From Tuctoria greenei (Eukaryota; Streptophyta; Magnoliopsida; Poales; Poaceae): a DNA stretch of 64,000 bases. Location of the stretch: positions 120,679,498 through 120,743,497 of the forward strand of contig JAYESD010000008.1 of the NCBI GenBank assembly GCA_036927565.1, read 5' to 3'. Both the position numbers and the translations under genes were made by a program. Below are positions 1-9,356 of this stretch, one piece after another. The number at the start of each line of letters is the position of its first letter. Positions within the stretch are counted from its first letter, which is position 1. The notes under the pieces are model-generated. The model had not been told where the DNA came from and ran no database searches. It saw only the letters and a list, made by a program, of their open reading frames with translations.

Positions 1-2736
1 TGAGCACAACAACTCCCGGCTGCAACATACTCTGCCTCGGCTGTGGATAAGGCAATGGAATTTTGTTTCTTGGAGGACCAAGAAACTAAGGATCTCCCTA
101 GGAATTGGCATGTAACGGAAGTGCTTTTTCTATCTACTTTGCACCCAGCATAATCCGCATCGGAGTAACCAATGGGATTGAATTTTGAGCCTTTTGGGTA
201 CCAAAGGCCAAGGTTGGGTGTATGAACTAAATATCTCAAGATCCTTTTTACGGCTCTCAAGTGACATTCCTTAGGATTGGCTTGAAATATTGCACACAAA
301 CATACACTCAACATAATATCTGGCCTAGATGCACATAAAAAGAGTAGAGATCCAATCATGGAGTGATATACCTTTTGGTCGACGCTAGGTCCATCTTCAA
401 TGAGGTCTAGGTGGCTATTCGTTGCCATGGGGGTTTTTATGGGCTTCGCCTTGTCCATGCCAAACTTCTTGAGTATGTCCTGCATCTACTTGGTTTGGCT
501 TAGGAACGTCCCTTCCTTCTGTTGTCGTACTTGGAATCCCAAGAAGTACTTTAACTCTCCCATCATTGACATTTCAAACCTGCCTGTCATGATTTTAGCA
601 ATTTAAACACGTGGTCGGGGAACTCTTCATCTTCAAACCTGGGTGGTTGCTCCACGTACACTTCTTCCTTGTTTGGTCCGTTGAGGAATGCGCTTTTCAC
701 ATCCATTTGATACAGCTTGAAATCATGGTGAGTGGCATATGCAAGTAATATTCTAATAGATTCAAGCCTAGCTACTGGAGCAAAAGTCTCATCAAAACCC
801 AAACCTTCGACTTGTGAATACCCTTTGGCCACAAGTCGTGCCTTGTTCCTTGTCACCACCCCGTGTTCATCTTGTTTGTTGCGGAAGACCCATTTGGTGC
901 TGACGATGTTTGCATTGGGTCTTGCCACAATTTCCCATACTTCATTCCGCTTGAAGTTGTTCAATTCTTCTTGCATTGCCACCACCCAGTCCGGATCTTC
1001 CAATGCATCTTCAACCCTGCGTGGTTCCAAAAAGGATACAAACGAATAGTGTTCACAAAAGTTAGCTATGCGAGATCTAGTGGTTACTCCCTTCTGGATG
1101 TCACCGATGATGTTGTCGATTGGGTGATCCCTTTGGACGCATTGGTGTACTCTTGGGTGTGGCACTTGAGGAGTTGTATCTTCATGATTATCTGCTTCTC
1201 CCCCTAAGTTATTGCCTTCGTTGACTTGTTGATCATCTTGGTATCTTTGTGGTTGATCTTGTGTTGAAGCTCCCCCTTGATTGTTGATATCCTCTTGTGG
1301 TTCATCTTCCTCATGTACGTGTGGAGGCGGCTCTTGTGGTCGAACCTCACCTAGAGCTGTTCTCTTCAATCCTTGACAGGGAGCTTCTTCTTTACCTAGT
1401 TCACATGGATCACCTTGCTCCTTTTGGGAGCCATTAGTCTCATCGAACACTATGTCATGTGCTATTTCAACAAGTCCAGAGGCCTTGTTGAAAACACGAT
1501 AGGCGTAAGTGTTCGAATCATAACCAAGCAAGAAACCTTCATCGAACTTCGAAGCGAATTTCGAAGTCCTAGGCTTCTTGTTCAGGATATAACATGGAGA
1601 ACCGAAAACTCAAAAATATGAGATATTTGGTTTGTTACCGGTGAGTAGCTCATGGGATGTCATCTTCAGTAGTCGATTAAGATAAAGTTGATTTACGGCG
1701 TGGCAAGCGGTGTTAATCGCTTCCGCCCAAAATCGATCCAAGGTCTTGTACTCATCGAGCATTGTTCTTTCCATCTCTATGAGTGTTCGGTTCTTTCTTT
1801 CAGCAACTCCATTTTGTTGTGGCGAGTATGGCGCTGAAAATTCGTGCTTGATACCCTCTTCATCAAGGTACTCCTCCACTTTTGTGTTCTTGAACTCTGT
1901 GCCATTGTCGCTTCGAATACTCTTGATTGTCAATGAGAATTTGTTTTGAGCTCGCTTGAAGAACTTCTTGAGTGTTCCTTGTGTTTCTGACTTATCATGC
2001 AAAAAGAAAACCCAAGTGAAGCGAGAAAAGTCATCAATAATTACTAAGCCATATTTGTTACCGCCGATGCTTATGTAAGCAATTGGACCAAATAAGTCCA
2101 TGTGAAGTAGTTCGAGCGGTCTTGTTGTAGTCATGACGTTCTTTGCGGGATGAGGTGCTCCAACTTGCTTCCCGGCTTGGCACGCGCTACAAGGCCTGTC
2201 TTTCTCAAAAACAACATCCTTCAAACCGCGGATGTGATCGCCCTTGAGGAGTTTTTGAAGATTCCTCATACCAACATGCGCTAGTCGTCTATGCCACAGC
2301 CAACCCATGTTGGTCTTTCCAATCAAGCATGTGTCAAGTTCGGCTTTATCCTTGTTGAAGTCAACGAGGTAAAAAGCTTTCCCTTCAACATACCCTTGAA
2401 TGCAATGGAACCATCACTCCTCCTAGAGACGGTCACACCCTCGTTAGTGAACAAGCAATTATAACCTTTGTCACATAGCTGAGATATGGACAGCAGGTTA
2501 TAATCTAAGGATTCAACATGTAAAACATGAGAAAGTGTGTGTGTAGAAGATATTGCAATTTTACCGGTACCGAGCACCCTTCCTTGACTATTATCTCCAA
2601 AGTAGATGCCTTCGTTTGGGTCCTCATTCTCTTCATATTCCACGAACATTCTTCTTTCTCCGGTCATATGGTTGGTGCAGCCACTGTCTAGCACCCATTT
2701 GGATCCACTGGAGGAATAGGCCTGCAAAAACAAATT
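1..2736 (-). pseudogene. pol: S1 pol: protease-integrase-RT-RNase H (broken, partial)
   Basis: Polyprotein that would cleave gag, integrate cDNA and copy element RNA. Seen in order: aspartic protease with intact DSG (WVLDSGCTNHMTG near 2690); GAG-pre-integrase and integrase HHCC zinc region (about 2160-2320); catalytic D, D, E in HMDLFGP, RSDNGTEF and QQNGVAERKN (about 2100, 1915, 1810); RT N-terminal half ending VKSAFLNG and HVFKL near 600; RNase H core below 350 (ALSTAEAEYVAA). Pol is in the +1 frame relative to gag. Defects: a frameshift near 2375-2390, an in-frame stop at about 1610, and at 600-605 an internal deletion joining HVFKL to KIMT, which removes the segment holding the YVDD catalytic box still present in S2. 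The C-terminus lies outside the window. Confidence 0.88.
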
Positions 2737-5149
2737 ATGCTTTGGTTTTAGGTACCCAAGCTTGCTTGGGTCCTTGGAGGTTAGTTACAATACATTTGGG
2801 CACCCACACATGAGATTTGGTGTTCCCATGGCGTGGACCAACATAATTAGCATAAACCTTGCCAAGATTATTTCTCATTAACACATAGGAGGCATCAAAG
2901 GTTCTAAAGAGTAATCGTTGTTGTTTTTATACAGGGCTAGTCTGGGGGGCCGGACTTGTCCGGAGGACCGGACTTGTCCGGACACTGACCGGACTAGTCC
3001 GGTATTTGTGTGAGTTCAAGTTTTTACCCTTCGACTTACCAGTTTGAGAGGGTCTTCCCTTCACAAAGGAAATCCTCCCCTTGTTATTCTTATGACTTCC
3101 AGCATGCTGCTTTTCACCATAAGAGTAACCAATGCCACATTTGACATTTGAAGGTCTTTGGACCAAGTATGCACTACGTGCATAGTTGATCTTCTCCTTG
3201 TCAAATATGCCACATTGGGTAGGATGTTTATCCTTTGTGGAGGTTGACTTCTCCTTCAATCTGGTGCCAATTTTACTACATGTATACATATGAGCAAAAT
3301 CAGTTTTAGTGGGTTGAGAAGGGGAACTTGAAGAGGAGGAAGGTTCACTCAGCTTGAGTGACTCAACTTGCACTTCAAGGATCTTGTTAACCTTGATCAG
3401 GTCAGCAAGTTGGTCCTTGATTGCAACATTTGAGTCAGTTAACTCCAAGCAAGCTTTCTTGCTTGAAGCTAACTCAAGCTCTAGTGAATTGTTTTTCTCC
3501 TTTTCAAGTTCTAGAAGTTTGTCAAGTTCGACATACTCCTCCTTTTGGGAGATAATCATGTCCTCTTAACGATGAATTAACCTCTCCTTCTCAACAAGTT
3601 GATCAAGTAAAAATTTCATTTTTGTTGCAGCTTTCCTATCTAGTCCACTAAGCATATCTTCATCATCACTAATTATTTCATCATCACTAGAGTAGGAATG
3701 CACGGAAGGGGTTTTGATGATTACCTTGCATATACCTTCCTTTGTCATAAGGCACGTGCCATTTCCCTTCCTTGCGCCGAGTGTGGGGAAGAGTGTAGAT
3801 TTCTTGGACGCACTCTCGATGGCTATGCTAGCCATCTCTTCTTCTTCGGATGATGAGGACTCATCTTTTGAGTCCCACTCCTTCCCAATGTGCGCTTGTT
3901 CGGCTTGTTTCTTCTTCTTGAAGAATTTCTTAGGTTGAGGCTTGGCTTCTTTGGTCTTCTTCTTGTTCTCCTCATATGGGCAATCAACTATAAAGTGGTT
4001 ACACTCACCACAATTATAGCATGCCCGCCTCAACTTCGGCTTTGTTCTTTCCTTGTACTTTCCTTCACTTGATTTTGTCCCTTGTATTTTCTTCATTATT
4101 CTCTTGAACTTTTTCATGAATAATATCATGTCCTCTTCATCTAGCTCACTGCTCTCGTCGTCACTGTCTTCCTCTAGTTGTGCTTCTCTTGCTTCTTTGG
4201 ATAGAGGCTTGAGGGTGGACTTTAGAGCAACCCCTTTCTTCTTAGCCAAGGTGAGGTCGGCAATTTCCTTGACGTGCTTTGCTTGTTTTTCCATCATCTC
4301 AAAGTTGATGATTTTTCCAAGCAATTCATCCGGAGTCATCCTTTTGTATCCGGGGCTTTCTCCAATCATGGAGCATAGTGTGACATTGCGAGGCATAAAA
4401 GCTCTAAGGATGAGCGTTACCACCTCGTGCTCATTCCACTTCTTGCTCCCATATGATCGAACTTTGTTGACGAGTGTCTTCAATCGATTGTACATATCTT
4501 GGGGTGACTCGTCTTCCTCAATTGCGAATCTTCCTAGTTCGCCTTCGATCATCTCAATCTTTGCTTCACGCACATGTCGGTCACCTTCATGTGCAGTTTG
4601 CAGTGTATCCCATATCTCCTTAGCAATTTCGATTCCATCCACCTTGGTGAACTCGTCCCGACTGAGTGAGGAGGTGATTACAGCTGCGGCTTGAGCGTTT
4701 CTATGAATGGCCTGCTCTTGGCTTGGGGTGAGCTCTTCGTCGTCTTCCGGAATATCTATCCCCGTGCATACAACATGCCATAGACATGGATTGAGGGAAA
4801 TCAAATGCATTTTCATATTATGCCTCCACATTGAGTAATCACTTCCATCGATGTGTGGGGATTTTCTAAGTGGCATAGATAAGTAATGATTGTTACTGGA
4901 ATTTAGACGATCATAGTTAAAAGGATATGGGCAGTAGTTGGTGTGACTACTCCCCTTATTCTTCTCTTCAACTTTCACTTTCCCTTTGGAAAGTGTCTTC
5001 TTTTTGAGGGGCGCCTTTAGCTCCAGTGTCTCGTCATCGTCGTCCTCGAAGTCTTGAATGGCTTCGAGGTACTTCTCCAATTTTTGAGTCTTGTCATTGT
5101 TAACCTCTTCTTGGTTGTTAGTTTTGTGGACGTCCTTCATCTCCGACAT
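2735..5149 (-). pseudogene. gag: S1 gag with zinc knuckle and coiled coil (stops inside)
   Basis: Structural protein of the virus-like particle. ATG at 5149. An acidic N-terminus (EDDDDE) is followed by the UBN2-type gag core (about residues 95-290; SDYSMWRHNMKMHL, YGSKKW), an acidic Ser-rich stretch, and a zinc knuckle CYNCGECNHFIVDC (CX2CX4HX4C, residue ~390). After residue 527 an in-frame TAA (3566-3568) interrupts. The same frame continues as a Glu/Lys/Leu-rich coiled coil, then RTSPV-type repeats encoded by LTR-like palindromes (2951-3001). A further stop lies at about 2927, and the frame runs on to WVPKTKA-stop at 2735. The S2 copy reads Gln where the first stop falls, so it is probably CAA to TAA. 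Confidence 0.85.
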
Positions 5150-5187
5150 GATCTCTTCGAGTGATTAGACTCTTTCTTGAAGAACCT

Positions 5188-5199
5188 GCTCTGATACCA
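5188..5199 (-). other. S1 primer-binding site (tRNA-iMet type)
   Basis: The minus strand reads TGGTATCAGAGC two bases after the LTR end. It is the standard plant Copia/Gypsy minus-strand primer site complementary to the initiator Met tRNA 3' end. The identical site at 17598-17609 marks S2. Confidence 0.95.
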
Positions 5200-5201
5200 A
5201 T

Positions 5202-6766
5202 TGAATGTGGGCCTAGAGGGGGGGGGGTGAATAGGCCTTTTTGAATTTTGTCGGATCCTGCAACACTCAACAACAAGTTCAATACCAGAGATATCGGACT
5301 AGTCCGGTAATTTGCGGACTAGTCCGGTGTCCACGGACTGAGTTGATTAAGCTTGATCGATTAGATTGATTCTTTTATGTATGCAGCAGAAATATAGAAT
5401 CAAATAAAGGTTTCAATGTTATATATTAGATTATATCACAATTAAATCTTATGTTTGACAATTCAACGTAAGATGAGCAATGATTATTGAAACCCTAGAT
5501 TATATTGATGAATAAGAATGATGAACACCAAAAGCAAAACACAATGATTTATCCCGTGGTTCGGCTACCACAAAGGCAACCTACGTCCACGTTGAGGAGT
5601 CCACAAAAGGACCGGGTCTTCTCCAACCCTACCCTCGTCGGATCGCCACGAAGGCCAATCCTCTTCCACTAATCACAAAGGGGTGAATAACCGAATTCAA
5701 GGGGCTTTCTCACATGTTGAGAGCTCCCTTCGATTACAACAGAAAATACCACCAAGAACACACTCAAAAATTACAAATGAATCGCAGGAGTGTGTTAGAG
5801 AATCAAACCAAAAGCTCAACGTGGTGTTGCAAGTGTCTCTCCAATGATCTAGAGTGAATTCTCAATGGATTGATCATTGTTGCACTTAATTTCGTGGAGA
5901 GATGTAGTTTTTGAGGCTCTTGGGAGGTGTGACAGCGCTAGGGTTCGAGAGAGTTCATAATTGGGCCGTGCAACTCTATTGATATGGGGTTTCTAAAAGT
6001 GACCGTTAGGGTTCAGAAAGTTCGGACTAGTTCGTGGTGGTCACCGGACTAGTCCGGTGTGCTATGTGTAGCAAACCCTAAGTACCTCGAAATATCGGAC
6101 TAGTCCGGCTAGGAACGGACTTGTCCGATTTCTCTACTGGAAATCTTCGGACTAGTCCGATAGTCATCGGAATTGTCCGGACATGTGAGACCCTAAGTGT
6201 ATAGGATGACAAGTCCGCACTTGGGGGACTTGTCCGATTCAGATCAGAAGGTATTTCGGACTAGTCCATGCAAACATCGGACTTGTCCGATTTGGATCAG
6301 AAAGAATATCTGACTAGTCCGGTTGTGATCGGACTTGTCCGATTTTGTGTGACTTGTGAAGTATTTTGAGGACTAGTCTGCACTGGGGAGGACTAGTCCG
6401 ATTCTAGTCAGAAAGGATATCGGACTAGTCCGATGGATATCGAACTTGTCCGATTTCGTGCAGAAAGGATATCGGACTAGTCCGGTTGTGATCGGACTAG
6501 TTCGGTCTTGTGTAACTTTGTGCAATGTGTTTGTTTAATTGTGATTGAGCTCTTGGGGTATGTTTCCTTAACACACTCCATACACAATAATCTACTACTC
6601 TTCTTCCTTGAGCTCATTTCCACTTTGCTTCTCATTCTTCCTTCTTTTTGGCACTTTGCTCATTTTCCTATTAAAATCCTGCACTCATCTCAATAAGGAG
6701 GTTAGGATCCCAATTGCTTGTCATAAATCATCCAAAACCCACAAGGGAGTCCTAGATGCACTTTCA
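5202..6766 (-). repeat. S1 5' LTR (1565 bp)
   Basis: The minus strand starts TGAAAGTGCATCTAGG and ends in a pyrimidine-rich CACCCCCCCC tract followed by CCCACATTCA, giving TGAA/TTCA inverted ends directly before the PBS. It is homologous to the LTRs at 17612-19179 and 24667-26227 but clearly more diverged in the repeat block. It carries about 20 copies of a 12-bp palindrome (CGGACTAGTCCG) or close variants, mostly within 6096-6504. There is no gene in it; short reading frames here are by-products of the repeats. Confidence 0.93.
6096..6504. repeat. Paired palindrome array in S1 LTR (52-59-bp period)
   Basis: First sites of each unit begin at 6096, 6148, ~6207, 6257, 6310, 6369, 6421 and 6473. 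A second site follows 20 bp later (6116, 6168, 6278, 6330, 6389, 6441, 6493; one pair is 21 bp). First sites are mostly CGGACTAGTCCG (a perfect palindrome) and second sites mostly CGGACTTGTCCG. Unit spacing is 50-59 bp. Sirevirus LTRs of grasses are known to contain palindrome clusters; the pairing and phasing are what is seen here. Confidence 0.85.
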
Positions 6767-7245
6767 ACACCGGACTAGTCCGGTTTGGCATAAGAACCCT
6801 AATTTCCTATTTTCAACAAATCTAGCTCGAATCGATTCACAATGACTAGGAAACAGTAGGAATACATCTAGAAGAGTAATGTATGCCCTAGGAATCAAGT
6901 AAAATAAGCAAGAATCAAGAAAAGTAGAGAGCTAGGGTTTGTGTGAGATTTTACCTAAAGATTGAAGATTCGAGTTGAAGGAGCAGAGTGGAGGCCGGAT
7001 TAGTTCAGAGTGGACAAGCTCTGCGCCAAGGAGGAGATTTCCCTTGGAGAAATCCGCGTTTTTGATGGCTGAAAGTGGAGATCACCTATGGAGCTCATGG
7101 TGGAGGAGAGTGAGTTCAATGGAGATTGTGGAAGATGGAAGATGAGGTCCTGGCGGCGAATTAGGGTTAATCCCGACAAATCCGGACTAGTGCGACCGAC
7201 ACCGGACAAGTCCAATGTACTGGACCAGGGCCGGACTAGTCTGTG
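6767..7245 (-). other. S2 post-pol noncoding segment
   Basis: No convincing reading frame. It holds several palindrome-type sites (6772-6783, about 7184-7195, 7202-7213, 7231-7243). Bases 6771-6855 are nearly identical to 28361-28442 of S3, where the segment lies just upstream (minus sense) of the post-pol ORF. It is therefore probably the leader of S2's own post-pol ORF, the ORF itself being cut off by S1. Confidence 0.65.
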
Positions 7246-8147
7246 TGATGAGGACATCACTTCTATGGATACAAACAACACTCCATTGAACATACAAGAT
7301 GCAATCAATAGAGTTCATACACAACAATTAATTTCAGAGGTGAACTCGTTCTTATATATTTCCTTATATGTTTTTGAGTATAAATTGCTACTTAATGATT
7401 TATTTGTGATTAGGATCCATAGAGAGGTTCAAGGAGTACTTGGAGGGAGTATTAGGGACGTGGAAGACCAGAGAATTCGTTCAAAGAAGATGGAAACCGA
7501 ACCAAACTCCAAATCATATCCAACTCGGAGTCCAGGAGCAGTACGCATTAAAACGGATGCCCAGGACGCATACGAACTCCGTTTTGGACGTTCTACATAT
7601 GCACGGAAAGGGGACAGGATAACCTTTCCAATGGCACCGGTCCCATATCAAAGTCCCTTCGGAGTCGTCGGGAATCGTCGAAACAAAGTCAACTACAGAA
7701 TCTGTCAGGATGCTGCGCCACCGTATTGGGCCATTGGGCCTTGTATCAAGTCTAAGTCCATTATTTTCGTGTGTTAGGGTTAGGTCACGACCCCAACACC
7801 CCCTTGGACGTCCTCCCACCTATATATACTTCATAGTAGCCGCCATGAACAATTGGGTTTTGCTTAGATCAATAATATCGCCGTTCTACAGTTTGTGAAA
7901 CCCCAACTTCGCGATTTCAGATCGTGTCTTCTACATTCTTGCTTGTGTTCTCGGTTGCACTTGCAGGGATTAGCCTTCTTGACGAGGTCAGTCGTGTGAA
8001 GCACGGTTGATAAAAAACGGAGCGGTGGTGTAGTGATTGCAGGGGCTGTTCGTGTTCTACTCGAGAGTCTCGGATCATCAACGTCGAGTTCTCCATCAAT
8101 CGACTTACCCATTACCAATCGGAAGATCGGGACAAATTCTCCTATCA
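7246..8147 (+). repeat. G 5' LTR (902 bp)
   Basis: Starts TGATGAGGACATCAC and ends CTCCTATCA. A TATA-like stretch lies at 7820-7828 (CTATATATA). It matches 10898-11804 over its whole length with scattered substitutions. The first ~640 bp of the 3' copy are translated as the C-terminus of the element ORF; this copy carries the same reading frame without an upstream start. Confidence 0.92.
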
Positions 8148-8149
8148 AT

Positions 8150-8164
8150 TAGTATCATATTTCC
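8150..8164 (+). other. G primer-binding site (degenerate iMet type)
   Basis: Two bases after the LTR the sequence reads TAGTATCATATTTCCAGG, against TGGTATCATAGCCAGG in element A and TGGTATCAGAGC in the consensus. Position and partial match support a decayed Met-tRNA site. Confidence 0.65.
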
Positions 8165-9356
8165 AGGTTGCCCGTTAGGTAATTCATCTATCCATTACAT
8201 TAGTTTTGTTTTTCATACCTAGAGTCCACAAAAAAGTCACAAAAAACTTGCAGTTTAGTAGATCTGTTCATTACTTTGTCCAAACCACCATTGAGCCTTT
8301 GCAACTTTCGTTTTCAGTTTGGTTTTGTTGAGTTTGTGTCCGTTGTTGAGTCATATTGTTGGTTTAGAAAGTGTTTTTAGTCTTAGTTTGAGTTTTGCAT
8401 TGTGTTGATTCATCCTTTTGAATCACGTCATCACGTCCAGATTAGATTCATCTCTGTTCAGTTCAGTATTTTCATCATATCTAGCTCATACGCACTCGGA
8501 TTTTCGTGTTCTTATACTTTCTGGAAAGCTTAAGAAGTTATCTATAAGTTTCTTATTCATCATTTTCCCAGAAAATATAGTTATAGATGTCGAAATTGCA
8601 TTAGATTTGAATCTGTTATTGACCTAAAAATTCTGAACAGTCTGTATTTCGGGGGCAGTATCTCCTATTTTTCTTTTCCAAAATAGGTCTTCCATATATT
8701 GAAATTAAAGAGAAGAGATATATCTACAATCTTGCTGTTCTAAGTTTTCCAATTTAGAGCCTACAAGTGTGCCTATTTGTCCTTGGAAAATTGAGCAGAA
8801 AATCTGCAACAGACACACAAGATATCTTGGATTGATTTTCATTGTGTTCTTCCCTTGCAGCAAATTCTGAAAAAAAAGGAAGAAGAAAAGAAAAAGGCAA
8901 GTGCAAAACAAGAAAGAAAAGCCGCACAAAAAAGAGGAAAAAAACAACAAAGAAAAAAACAGAAGTGCTTGCATTCTTTGTGTCATCTAGTTTTGTCTCA
9001 TGTCTTGCTAGCTTGAACTACTAGGAACACATTTAGGCCAGCAACTTTGACAAATACTTTGGACACTTATTCAACTTTACTATCTGATTTCATTGTTGCT
9101 AATCCTTGCTACATAGAAAGTGCCATCCAAGCTACACCTTACTCTTGAGCAGGATCGATACACCTTCGCAATCATCCCACGCTTCATTGGTTTCTTCATA
9201 CCGTCCACCGTTTGCCACCTGCAGTGTCAGTAAGAACACTTGTAAGAGCGTGGTAAGACGCTTGAGAGTGTGTGATTCCACTTCCACTTTGCCATTATCC
9301 TTTGTAGTTGATAGGGATAACATATTTTTTGTGTTGTCTTCTGTTTGCTACTAACA
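8165..9356 (+). other. G untranslated leader with purine-rich tract
   Basis: No coding signal before the ATG at 9357. At about 8866-8965 there is a 100-base stretch that is almost all A and G on the plus strand (GAAAAAA, AGGAAGAAG motifs). No terminator, RNA gene or second element is evident. Confidence 0.6.

Larger units (their letters stand above)
1..6766 (-). mobile_element. S1: Sirevirus-type Ty1/Copia retrotransposon, 3' end outside window
   Basis: Seen: reading leftwards from 6766 there is a 5' LTR (TGAAAGTGC...TTCA), an initiator-Met tRNA type primer site, a long gag with coiled coil and zinc knuckle, then protease, integrase, RT and RNase H in Copia order. The 3' LTR lies beyond base 1. 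The 5' flank is ACACC (6767-6771), probably the target duplication. The sequence right of it is related to 28361-28440 and is read as the post-pol region of another Sirevirus (S2), so S1 is nested in S2. The gag type, gag coiled coil and palindrome-rich LTR fit the Sirevirus (Maximus) lineage. It is inactivated by stops, a frameshift and an RT deletion. Confidence 0.9.

Noticed and set aside
4053..4694. 213-codon plus-strand frame opposite S1 gag
   Set aside because: Ser/Leu-rich antisense shadow of the gag frame, which has domains and a zinc knuckle; no independent support.
5202..6766. Palindrome array as a CRISPR-like repeat/spacer array
   Set aside because: Grass nuclear DNA, repeats only 12 bp with variants, intervening text repeated rather than unique, and it lies inside an LTR.
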